A stretch of DNA of 58,400 nucleotides from Spirogloea muscicola (lineage: Eukaryota > Streptophyta > Zygnematophyceae > Spirogloeales > Spirogloeaceae): contig WELB01000101.1 of NCBI GenBank assembly GCA_009602725.1, forward strand, positions 313,494 through 371,893. The letters are read 5' to 3'. Within the stretch, counting starts at the first letter, position 1; every line of letters starts with the position of its first letter. The notes under the pieces are model-generated. The model was given only the letters and a program-made list of their open reading frames with translations, had not been told where the DNA came from and made no database searches. Both the position numbers and the translations under genes were made by a program. Below are positions 1 to 10,267 of the stretch, in pieces.

Positions 1-50
1 CGCCGCCGCCGCGGGGGGAAGGCGGGCCCTCGGCGGCGGCGGCGGCGGCC

Positions 51-1439
51 ATGGGGCTGCCGGTGCCGGGCGTGTTCGGGACGCCGTGGCGGGAGATGAG
101 CGACGGCGAGGCGGGCGGCCTGGCGGCAGACGTGGGCGCGTACAGCCTCCTGTGGGGCCTCCTCTTCCTCCACCTTCGCTACATCCTCCTCCCCGCCCGC
201 TCCTTCGACTTCGCCAACCGCGCCGTCTCCCTCGTCCACGTCGCCGTCGCCCTCGCCCTCGCCTCGCTCTCCGTCGCCGACTGGGCCGACCCGCTTCGCG
301 GCGTCGGCGCCCCCAACACCAAGGAGCAGGTGCGGCGCTGCTGCCGCTTCTTCTGGCCGCCTGCGTCGACGTTGTTGCCATTGCCCATTGCCACATTTGG
401 CACCTCGCTCCTTGCCGCTGGCTTCGAGCCGTCAGCCCAGCATTGCCTTAATAGAAATGAGTTGTGGCTCCTGCTGTGGCCGAGCCTGCTGCCGCGGAGC
501 TCACGCCGTCGCCGGTGCCGTGGACCGCAGATGCTCGCCATGGTCATCAGCCTCTCCTACTTCATCTACGACACAGTGTGCTGCCTGTGCGCCGATCCCT
601 CCGACTGGTCCACCACTGCGCACCACGCGCTCAGCATCCTCGGCTTCGCGCAGGGCATCTACTCCGGCAGGGTACGTTGCCGTGCTTGCCGGCTTTTCCA
701 CACCTGTGGCTGACCACAGGACGCTTGCGGTTATCCCGACTGTTGTGGGTTTTGGCAGCTCATGCGGTGCTGACAATTAGCTTGTGAGTGCAGTCGGGCA
801 CCGAGCTGGTGGCCTGCCTCTGGCTCATGGAGCTGTCCAACCCATTCATGCATGCCCGTGAGATGCTCAAGGAGCTGGGCATGAAGGGCACGCCCATCGC
901 CGAACTCAAGGACGTGCGCGCAATGCAGCTCCAACTGCCACGCCCTCTCAGCAGCAGTTCCACGTCCTTGTATCAGTTTGCAAGTCCATCAGAGAGCTTG
1001 CAACAGCAAAGGAGACCTCATGCCCAGGCTGCGTGAGACTCCGCCGCTACTAACGTCTGCAGGCTACTTCTCTGCAGGTGCTCTTTGCTATTACGTTCAC
1101 ATTCGCGCGGCTCCTTGTCGGTCCATATGTCACGTATAAGACCCTCAAGGGCCAGTCCACTCTTGGCATCAAGGTGTGTTCCTTCCACAGCAGGCAGGTT
1201 GTGTCAAGCAGATGGATTCTGTCTTGCCTAGGAAAACCTCTCCTGTAAGGCCAGCTCAATCCAAAGACATGCATATGGGGGTCTTGGCTGGCTTTAAGAT
1301 CGTTGTTGGCAACTGTGATGTGCAGATTGGCGCGCTCGGCATTCAGGTAATTAGTCTGTTCTGGTTCTACAAGATTGCCAGGATCGCCTACTGGAAGCTG
1401 TCCAAGAAAGCGCCCAAGACCAAAGACAAAGAGTCATGA
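51..1439 (+). CDS. TLC-domain membrane protein (TLCD5/TMEM136-like)
   Basis: Five exons, all phase 0: 51-329, 531-671, 794-913, 1078-1173, 1326-1439, giving 249 aa. The start is the ATG after a GCGGCGGCC context; the stop is TGA at 1437. The protein is almost entirely hydrophobic helices. A conserved histidine pair (AHHALSILGF) follows the YFIYDTVCCL helix, as in TRAM-LAG1-CLN8 domains. The exon 3 helix (LVACLWLMELSNPFMHAREM) resembles the family's E-x-S-N/T-P block. The tail is Lys-rich (KKAPKTKDKES), typical of a cytosolic ER-type C-terminus. No ceramide-synthase homeobox region is present, so a lipid-sensing or membrane-composition role of the TLCD type is likelier than ceramide synthesis. 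That role is inferred from the family. The last acceptor was placed at 1325; 1298 is a weaker alternative adding nine residues. Confidence 0.85.
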
Positions 1440-2012
1440 GTGCGGGTGGAGCCACACTGGCCACCACCCGCAAGCTTCACCAAGCGCATCGGCTTCCTCA
1501 GAGCAGCGCTTTTAAGAATCTGAGCGGGTTTTATCGACCACTGGCTTCATCCCAAGCCGCGGCGGCCTAGGTGCTCCGCTTCGTTGGCTATACAGGTACT
1601 TGACCACACGTGTCAAAACAGCCTGAAGACGACCGGGACAAGGGGTCTGCAAGTGCCACCCACAAGCACGGCAGCATACACCAGCTGCGCTTCTTGTGCT
1701 CCAAGACCTTGTGCAGGGAATCCCAGTTGTTGTATAGTTGATTGTGCCACCCTCCTCTAGCAACTAATCTAGGCCATTAGTCTCCTCCAGGCTAGTATCA
1801 GCAGCTTGACTTATTGACCTGTCAAAGACCGGCCGTGCTGCATTCAAGCAGGCTCATCCAAGCGGCATGCTTGCCAGTCTCGCCAGCAGCAGGGGCATGG
1901 CTTGCATACAAGCCGCAAGCTGAAGCTTGGGCCAAGATGCCAAGACCAGACCATGTGGCACCTGAAGGACGGTGATATTGCAAAGCAGAGAGAGCGAGCA
2001 TCTTTGTGTGAG
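1440..2012. other. Convergent intergenic region, TLC gene / prohibitin
   Basis: It lies between two convergent stop codons. I see no coding exon or repeat; it should hold both 3' UTRs. Confidence 0.6.
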
Positions 2013-3869
2013 CTATTGCTTCCGTGGTGGCTTGCTGATCTCCTGCAAATCAATCTCCTCCAGATTCAGCAGCAGGCTGTCAGTATTGAGGAAAACCCTG
2101 TTGCTGGACTGCGAGATCGTGCCTGCAATGTCCCTTGCAGCCTCAATGCGCCGCAGCGTGATGAATGCTGGGTTGTTAGCGATTGCGTCGCCAATGAGCT
2201 GGGCCGATTTGGCCTCTCCCTGTTCACAGCGCAGTAGCATCACCATCCACAACTTAGTGTCATCGCTTGTTGCTCTCATTGCAACTCAAGGCAGCAACAG
2301 TAGCCACTGCCAAATGTAGTGACAATGGCTAATTCAGTCGACCTCTGTAGAAGCACTGTACAATGAAGGCAAATCAGGCATTCGTAGAAGCTGAACAAGC
2401 ACTTGGAGGGACTTCTAGGAGGTGAACCTGGGCGCGAATGACTGCGCTCTTCTTGTCCTGCTCCGCTTTCTCCACCACGAACTTGGCACGCTCCGCCTCC
2501 TGTGCAGCCACCTGCTTGGCCTCAATGGCTGCCGTAAACTCCCTGCCAAACGTGAGCTGCGTGATGGACACATCATCCAGCGCAATGTTGAAGCTCTGCG
2601 CCCGCTCCTGCAGCGTTCTCCGAATCTCCCGGCTCACCACCTGACACCACTCAAGGATTCACTTCAGTAAGTCCATGCCTCAGGGCTGAAAACCCCGCGA
2701 ATGAGTGCTAGACAAGATAACAGTATCTTAAACAAGTAAACACATGAACATACAAAAGAAGTCACAACTTTGTAACTTTGACTTGCAAGCTCATCTGTGA
2801 GATCTGAGAGCAGCTGGAGCACATGAATAGTGCCACACTTTCTGCACATCCTTGTGCGGCATGCTTGTAGAATCATAGCATATGCAACTTCAATTACAGT
2901 ATCCAAATTACCTCTCGCTGAGTTATAAGCTGGCTGGCATTATACTGGGCAACGACTGACTTCAACGTTTCCTGGACAATGGACGGCAGCACGCGCTCGG
3001 CGTAATCCTGACCCAGCTCTCGGTAGATGGTCGGCAGCTTGTCTGCCATGGGCCGGGTCAGCACCCGCAGCCCAATCCTTACCTGCACACAATGGTGAAA
3101 GGCAAGGCCCAAAGAATGGTCAAAGAGCAACACAAGTACCATGTGTGCGCAAGACGCTCGGCACATGCTCGTCTTTGTAATAAGCGCCAATCAATGTTGC
3201 TCAGAATACCTGGACATGCTCGATTTGCGCATGCATTGACCTGAAGCGTAGGCTTTGTGGCTCGCTACCAGACACCGGTATTCTAGGGTTTTGGGTCTAC
3301 TAATGCCTTCATTTCACCGTTAGGCCAGGGGCCCACGGCGGGGTTGCAGGCTCTGAAAGGCCACGCTCAAGGCGTGTGCATGCAGCAGCCGTACCATCTG
3401 CAAGTCGCGGCTGCCGGACGTGCTCTCGACGAGATTCGGGCGGGCGCGCACGTCGTAGATGATGGGGCGGTCGAACCACGGGATCATGAGGTGCGTGCCC
3501 TCGGGGTACACCTGCCAGCACGATTGGCCAAGTAGCGCCGTTTTGAAGGTACCAAGCAACGATAGCACGGCGGCAGCCGTCAGCAGGATGGGTCTGGGCC
3601 ACAGCCGAGACCGCCTGAGCACCACTGCCTCCAGAAGGCGACGACGAGCGACCTCACCGTGGCGGCGGTAGCGGAGGGGCTCAGGACCGCACCTTGTCCT
3701 TGACGCCGACGATGCGGTTGAAGATAATGGCGCGGTGCCCGCCCTCCACGTTGTACAGGCTGTTGGCAGCGCCGTAGACGCCGAGGCCGCCCAACACGAG
3801 AGCCCGCGCCAGCGCCGTGGCGGGGCCCGTGTTGGGCAGCTTCACGTTGCGCAGGTTGTTGAGATTCAT
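2013..3869 (-). CDS. PHB2: Prohibitin, PHB2 type (mitochondrial)
   Basis: Five exons on the minus strand: 3693-3869, 3395-3511, 2912-3082, 2428-2640, 2013-2219. All join in phase 0 to give 294 aa, the usual PHB2 length. After a short N-terminal segment there is a hydrophobic stretch ([17 protein letters not shown]), the inner-membrane anchor of the family. The SPFH/prohibitin signature follows ([10 protein letters not shown], then [20 protein letters not shown] and SRDLQM). The C-terminal half is the charged coiled coil ([20 protein letters not shown]), ending in [11 protein letters not shown] as in PHB2. Prohibitins form ring complexes with PHB1 in the mitochondrial inner membrane and stabilise respiratory complexes and m-AAA proteases. 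Start: the only ATG before the anchor (3867-3869), just after a (CGG)n tract in the 5' region. It is divergent from CDKC. Confidence 0.95.
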
Positions 3870-4187
3870 GGCGGCGGCGGCGGCGGCGGCGCCGGCGCCG
3901 GCGCCGCGCCTGCCATAGGGGCGCGAGCCCGCGCTCTCAGGCCGCCATGGCTGCCTGCTCTCAGAAGCAGCAGGGGGGGAAGCCGGGGGGGTTTGGGGTT
4001 TTGGGTCCACGTGTCCGCTCGCAGGGTTTACGCGGATCTCGGGAATCGGAATCTTCGGTGGAGACCCCGGCTTTTGCACGCGTCCGCCGCTTGGGGCCCC
4101 GTCTCGTTAGCGGGCCTAGACGTGCTGATCATGGTTAACTCAAGCGGGTCAGCTTAGCAGCTTAGAAGCAGGTGATGTACATCTTAT

Positions 4188-4275
4188 TAGAAGAAGTGGC
4201 ACTCCCAATGGGGGCAAGGGCTGCGAAAAGCCAGCCCAAAAAGAGTTGACAAAGGTTTGGAGGGGCCTACAAGCG
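4188..4275 (-). repeat. Dispersed repeat fragment (family R, copy d)
   Basis: About 85 bp nearly identical, in the same orientation, to 31630-31712. Both carry GGCACTCCCAATGGGGGCAA, then the CTGCGAAAAGCCAGCCCAAA block and an AGGGGCCTA end. An inverted, more diverged copy is at 32447-32500. No coding capacity is apparent. Confidence 0.8.
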
Positions 4276-4302
4276 ACATCTTCGATGCTTGCCTCTGTAC
4301 TN

Positions 4303-4335
4303 GCCGCCGCCGCCGCCGCCGCCGCCGCGGCCGCC
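4303..4335. repeat. (CCG)n microsatellite
   Basis: A run of GCC triplets directly after an unresolved base at 4302. Tracts like this occur at many gene starts in this window. Confidence 0.85.
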
Positions 4336-4623
4336 GCCAGGCTCGCCAGCCTTCGTCGCATCGTTGCTCGGGAAGGCTGCTGACTGCGGCGCAGCAGGTC
4401 TCGCCAGCCACACGCCGGGCGGCAGGACGAGGGGCCGAGCACCATTGGCAGGGCGCACGAGCGGCAGCTCTCGCGCGGCGCTCCCACTTCTGGCGGAGCG
4501 GCTTTTGCCATGGCGTGAAGACGCCGGGGCTGTCCTCGCGGCGGCGCGCCGCAGCCGACCCGCCGCCTGCAACCGTTGCCAGGCTCCGGCCAGGTGACGG
4601 TTGCTAGGGCTCCGGTCGGCAGG

Positions 4624-7600
4624 ATGGCTGTGGCGGCGCCTGGGCAGCTGAACCTGGAGGAGCCACCTTCATGGGGCTCCCGCAGCGTCGACCATTTTGA
4701 GAAGCTCGAGCAGATTGGCGAGGGGACCTACGGGTGTGCCCCGCTTCACTGGAGCTCTGCTTCTGTGGCAGCCTTGTCTTTGTCAGTAGTCCCACTAATA
4801 GTGCTCCGAATTAGCTCCTGGAGTGAACACATGACTGATCATAAGGCAGCAGTGACTCTCCTGCCGCTAGCCCTGCTGTAGATTGACGGAACATGTGGAG
4901 TTTCCCTGTGCGGGAAACAGCTTGTTGAGTAACCTATGCATTTTGGGCTTATTAGGGCTTGGATGCTCTTGCAAAAATTTGCTTGAACTGGGTATATGGA
5001 GTAATACTGGAGTGAGGTAAAAAGTTTGGTACCTTGCTTTCGTGGTGCAGTCAAGTATACATGGCGAAAGAGAAGGCAACTGGCGACATTGTTGCCTTGA
5101 AGAAGGTCCGCATGGACAATGAGAAGGAGGGGGTAAGGTGTCTGCGCCCAATTTTGTGTATGTGCGCTTAGATCTGCATGCTTGTGATTGTGTTGCTGTT
5201 TGAAAGTCATCTCTGAGCAGCTTCTGGAGCCGCTCAGTCACTAATACGAGATGGTTGTTACCAGTCGTAGCTTGTCTCTGAACATCTGTTTCCAATGTCC
5301 TTGCCTTTGTGGGACAGTTCCCTATCACAGCTATCAGAGAGATCAAAATCCTGAAAAAGCTGAAGCACGAAAATGTCATTGACCTCAAGGAGATTGTCAC
5401 GTCAAAAGGTATGTGTATATGCTTAATGAAAGCGTCTGCAAAGAGACTCTGCAGATCTGTCCTTTGCAGGCATTGCTGGCACACCATAGTAATAGCAGAT
5501 GTGAGTCAGATTGTGCACTGCCCTTTCCTCTTTGATGTAGGCTAACGTCGTGACTCGCCTCACATGCAGCCACGGACAGCAACAAGTACAAAGGCAGCAT
5601 CTACATGGTATTCGAATATATGGACCATGACTTGACGGGCCTGGCAGATCGACCTGGCATGCGCTTCTCGGTACCCCAGATCAAGGTCAGCAGTCCCACA
5701 CTCACGATATACCTTACCTTAACTCAGACCTATGCAGTTTCCTGATTGGACATATGACACTGATATGAGTATGATATGAGTAGCAGAGCGAGCACAGCAC
5801 TCATTGTCACTGCTTTGCAAGATGTGAGCACTCTCCAAGTGGTCTTCTACAGTGCTACATGAAGCAGCTGCTGACTGGCCTCCATTATTGCCACGTGAAT
5901 TTGGTTCTGCACAGAGATATCAAAGGTAGTTGCAGATTGTTCAGCTTCCTCCCAGCACTTGCAGCTCTCTTGTGCCTTCATGTGCCAGGGAAAGGAGTGG
6001 ACATGCTGATGTCTGTTGTGGCTTTTTGATTGGTTAACAAAGCACATGTTGTCTGACAGGGTCCAATCTTTTAATAGACAACAAAGGCATCCTCAAACTG
6101 GCAGACTTTGGGCTTGCCCGACCGTTCAGCAGCGAAAACAATGGCCCATTGACCAACAGAGTCATCACACTGTGGTACAGGTATGCTCTTTGACTGAATC
6201 TGGCATTTTTATTGACGATCGCTGAGTTGCTGTCACATCAGGTATCTGCTAAATTGCTCTGTTTGCTGACACAAGACTTGTTTGGGCAGGCCCCCGGAGC
6301 TGCTCATGGGGGAAAACAAGTATGGCCCTGCTGTCGACATGTGGTCTGTTGGATGCATTTTTGCAGAGTTGCTGCACACAAAACCAATTCTACCTGGCAA
6401 GAACGAGGTGTGCTACAGAGCTGTGGTTTGTTTGATTGTTTTCCTTGACATGTCACAGCTGCCTTGACGAGCACCTAATAGCAACTGAGCCACAGATTAT
6501 CATATGCTCTCTGTGGTGATTCAGGTGGAGCAGCTCAATCTGACTTTCCAGCTCTGCGGATCTCCTGATGAGTCAGTATGGCCTGGTGTGTCCAAGCTCC
6601 CTTGGTACCACCAATTCAAGCCTGAACGACCGTATAAGAGAAGAATACGGGAGGTTTTCCGAGGGTAAGAACCGCTCTTTTGATCCTAAATGTCAGTGTC
6701 CCTTTTGCTTGCTTGCTTGCTCTTTAGATGGGTCAAGTGCTGATGATTGGGCTTGTCAGACGTAGTGTCCGATAGGTGTCTGCTTTGCTAACAACATTGT
6801 TTGAGTATGGTAGTCAGGAGCTTTTATGTGTTGCTGCCCTTCCTTGACACACTAATGAAAGCTGCGGCTTGCAGGTTTGACAGGCACGCCCTTGACTTGG
6901 TGGAACGCATGCTCACTCTGGACCCTGCTCAAGTCAGTGATCGCTCTACTTATTACAGTGACGCTGCATTTGGCTTTCCAGATTTCTGTCTTTCTTGCCA
7001 GTTTCATGTCCACCAGCTCTGCTTCCCTCCTTATCTCCACTTTGTGTCTATAAATCATGATATTGTCTTGCATCCCAAGATTGATGATCGGTGTCTGCAC
7101 ATGCAGAGGATAACGGCCAAGGATGCTCTAGATGCAGAGTATTTCTGGACGGACCCAGTCCCCTGTGCTCCGAGCAGGTGAATACATTTCATGTGTAAGG
7201 TTGGCGTGTCCATGTCCCCCTTGACAAGACGTGGACACACACGTATGTGGATGTGCGCATTTGCTAAGCATAGTGAAAGCTTCTCATGGCTGGCGCTTCC
7301 ATCTCTTGGCAGCTTGCCCACTTATGAGGCATCGCATGAGTACCAGACGAAGAAGAAGCGGCAGCAGCAGAGGCAGCAAGCTGAGGAGGCTGCCAAGAAG
7401 CAGCGAGCAGGCGGCGGTGGTGCTGGTGGCATGCCCCAGTCCCATGGGAGGCTGCCGGCGGTGCAGAGCCAAGGGGGCCAGCACAGGGGTGGTCAGCCGC
7501 AGCACAGCTCCTCGCAGCCTGGAGGAGGCGGCGGCTACTACACCGGGTCTGGGCGGCCACCGCCTGGAGGTGGCTACCCACAGGGAGGCAGCCGGGCTGG

Positions 7601-7904
7601 TGCAGGGCAAGGCGGGAGTGCTGACTATCCGCCTGGACGTGGGACATCGTCCTCCTACTATGGTAGCTATGGTGCGTACACGGCCCAGGTGGCTCCTTAT
7701 GGCAGCAGGGTTCCCAACACCGCCATGCCTTATCAGCAAGGCATGCAGCCGATGGCGTACGGGGCCAGGCCGTTGTCTGGACAGCAGCTGCCAGGGTACA
7801 TAGACATGGACGGCGCTCACGCCGACAATGCAAGATCTGGTGGCTATGGCCAGCCGCCTGCGGGTGGAAATTACCGTTCGCAGTCGCATCAGCCCAGGCA
7901 ATGA
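4624..7904 (+). CDS. CDKC: Cyclin-dependent kinase C (CDK9/CDK12 class, PITAIRE)
   Basis: Eleven exons: 4624-4733, 5051-5132, 5318-5408, 5570-5685, 5853-5925, 6060-6180, 6290-6407, 6525-6664, 6875-6932, 7107-7177, 7313-7904, giving 523 aa with all phases consistent. The N-terminus ([15 protein letters not shown]) matches land-plant CDKC, which fixes the start. Kinase landmarks in order: Gly loop GEGTYGQVY, catalytic Lys in IVALKKVR, cyclin helix PITAIRE, catalytic loop [19 protein letters not shown], and T-loop [14 protein letters not shown]. The domain ends near residue 320 (DAEYFWTDP). A 200-residue tail follows: basic [10 protein letters not shown], then Gly/Gln/Tyr/Pro-rich low complexity. 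Plant CDKC pairs with cyclin T and phosphorylates the RNA polymerase II C-terminal domain; that partner and role come from the family. Confidence 0.97.
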
Positions 7905-8625
7905 TGTCACCCACCTCCGCTGTACCATACTGTTTGCCTGTAGATCAGGGGTAGCTAGTCCCCGACGATGCAGTGCTGACTTTCATGGCCATAACAGTCA
8001 TTGCCATAAGATACTTGGTATGGAGATCATCCCTTTGTGTCCATCAATAGGTTGCTCAAACGATGTTGATCACAATTGGGTTTTGGCAGCCTTGTGTTAT
8101 TTCAAGTGTTAATTCACTGATTCCGATTCGTTGTCCTTGTTTTGTAAAATGGACCATCTTGCCTTCACATTTGTGGACTCTAGACCACATTGCTGGGCTT
8201 AGCCCCTGCTTGCCCAGCAGCTCGTAGTAGGGCTGCAATGCTGCAGCTAGATATACCTTATGTTATTTTCATACTTGAGTATCGACACAAGATATTTGAC
8301 GTGCTCCTGAGGACCATGGCACAATCGGCAGGATGTGTGTATACAATTACTGCTTAGCATGAGAAAAATACAATCCTGTCAACCTGAGGGGAATCCTCAG
8401 AATGCTTGACATGCTACAGGAAACCTGAGCAATCTAGCCCTCTTCAATCACTGGCATGGACTGAACACTGCAGCACCTTGCCGATCGCTGGCAAACAGTG
8501 TATACTTGATTGCCAGTGGCAAATGTCTGTGCTCCTAATAAGTCTATCAGTGCTTCCATGCGGAACCTGGATAAGGGTCAATGGGCTTCTGGAAAACCAT
8601 CCACACACGGCTGCAAGACACCATC
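7905..8625. other. Convergent intergenic region, CDKC / plastid S20
   Basis: It lies between two convergent stop codons and I see no coding exon. It should hold the two 3' UTRs. Confidence 0.6.
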
Positions 8626-9325
8626 CTAAGACGAGGCTGCCGGCACAGGGCTGTACCAGCCAAGCTCGATGGAGACTGCCCTCTTTGCCCGGGCGATGCG
8701 GGACTTGCGGTGCGCGCCCGTGTTCTGGTGAATGGTCCCCACCTTCACGGCCTTATCGATGATGGAGTACGCACGCGCTATTTCCTCCTCGATGGGCGCC
8801 AGGTCCTCCGGGCTCGGATTTGCCGCCTTCTTAAGAGCGTCCAGTGCAACAAAGACCTGCTCCATCCGACAATCAGGCAGGGTTTTATTGTGGTCACATC
8901 CCGTCATCCATCTCAAGCTCCCCTCGACTTTAATCCCGTCATGACCGCTGTTAAGATGCGGTGCCGTAAAGCTGGCGACGGATGACTGCAGCAGTGCCCA
9001 TCGAGGCCGACTGGCCGCTGCCAGGCCCTCCTGCTGGCGCCGCGGCGCGCACCTTCTTCATGCGGGTGCTGATCTGTGTCCTGCGGGACTTGTTGTAGAC
9101 GCGGTGCACCTCCGCCTGCTTGGCCCGCTTGATGGCCGAGTCCACCTTCTTCTGGACGGGCTTGGCGGTGGTGCCGCCGGCCTTGGCAGCCCGCACCGAG
9201 ACCGTCCCCGCCGCCGCTAGCCTCGGGACCGGCCCAGCACCTGCACGGCCGCGAGCGCCGGCGGTGGCAGCAGCACCCGCTGAACGCCCTACCGAGCACC
9301 GAAGGTGGCCAGCAGCCCCCAGCAT
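8626..9325 (-). CDS. PRPS20: Plastid ribosomal protein bS20, nuclear encoded
   Basis: Two exons, 9053-9325 and 8626-8856, give 167 aa. Residues 1 to about 55 are Ala/Gly/Arg-rich with few acidic residues (HLRCSVGRSAGAAATAGARG), as in a chloroplast transit peptide. The bS20 body follows: KKVDSAIKRAKQAEVHRVYN and RRTQISTRMKK on exon 1, then ALDALKKAANP, AYSIIDKAVKVGTIHQNTGA and HRKSRIARA on exon 2. The HQNTGAHRKSRIA block is the family signature. S20 is a primary 16S rRNA binder of the small subunit, here most likely plastidial given the transit region. I took the first ATG in frame. The gene is divergent from the RETICULATA-related gene, which is also plastid-targeted by family. Confidence 0.93.
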
Positions 9326-10267
9326 GGCCTCATAGGCTACTCCTTCGCACAATCCATTGGGCCGCGGCGACGTCCGGAAGCCGGCGGCGCAGAGGCGGCG
9401 GCCGCCGTGTCGATACGCTGCAGTGGCGCCGGCTGGCGGGACTCACCGGTGGAGAGGCGCGGCAGGCCGCCGAGGAACGCCGACCGCAGGAGGGCGCCGC
9501 CGGAGGCCCGCCGGCCCGGCAGCGGCGACGACGGCCCGGNCGCCATGGCTGCCTCCGGGGCGGCGCGGCGGGTCACGGCGGCCTCCAAACCCCCGACCTC
9601 AGAACCCTAAGCTGCGAGCGGCCGGGGTTTGCGTCTCGAACGCGTTTGCGCTCGAGGAATTGCGTCCCCTGGTCGGGGGAGGATTGCGTCGGAGGCCCCT
9701 GCCGTTTCCACTGGCTTCGCGACGGGCTTGCCCCGGAGACCGAACACGTGGCGTTCGAGACGGCGTGGACCCCTTCCCACCGTCCGATGGACCGGGCGCC
9801 GTTCACACCAGAAGGGCCATCCTTCCGGCCTTCTCGATACCTCGCCCGCCCCCCACCCGGATCGGCCGCCCGTCGCGCCCGTCCGATCCAGCTGAGGCCC
9901 TACATCGGACGGCGGAGGCGTGCCAGCAGAGCAGCACCCCCCAGAACATACAGAAAGAGCTCCCCCCCCCTCCCCCCGACCTCATCGCGCTTCCTCCGCC
10001 GCCGCCATCGCCACGCCTCGCCGCGAGCGCCGCGCCGCAGCGCGCGCCGGCCCTGCCGCCTCGTGGCGGAACGCTCAAGAATATCGGATATACGCTGATT
10101 CTTCTAGCCCTCGGAAGAGCGGCTGACCGCGGCCGCGGACGGGCCCTGCGCTCCGGCAAAAGAGCCTGCGCTTGGCTTGCTTGCCTGCTCGTCGAGGCCA
10201 GCCGTGCTGAGCGGAGGAGCCGCCCACCCGGCGCCCAAGCCGCCGGCCGGCGGCGCGGGCTGCCAGA
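9326..10267. other. Divergent promoter region, S20 / RETICULATA-related
   Basis: A 942-bp GC-rich stretch with an unresolved base at 9540, an AACCCTAA telo-box-like motif at 9603-9610 and C-rich low complexity near 9961-9980. A long open frame crosses it on the plus strand but has no domain and looks like GC-driven noise. It probably holds both promoters. Confidence 0.6.
9603..9610 (+). promoter_or_regulatory. Telo-box-like motif AACCCTAA
   Basis: AACCCTAA lies 278 bp upstream of the S20 start on the minus strand and 658 bp upstream of the RETICULATA start. In plants AAACCCTAA telo-boxes are frequent in promoters of ribosomal and biogenesis genes. An 8-mer can occur by chance. Confidence 0.35.

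Larger units (their letters stand above)
3870..4623. other. Divergent promoter region, prohibitin / CDKC
   Basis: It separates two opposite start codons. It begins with a (CGG)n tract (3870-3895), holds a dispersed-repeat fragment at 4188-4275, one unresolved base at 4302 and a (CCG)n tract at 4303-4335. Either gene's 5' UTR may lie here. No core promoter motif is convincing. Confidence 0.6.
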
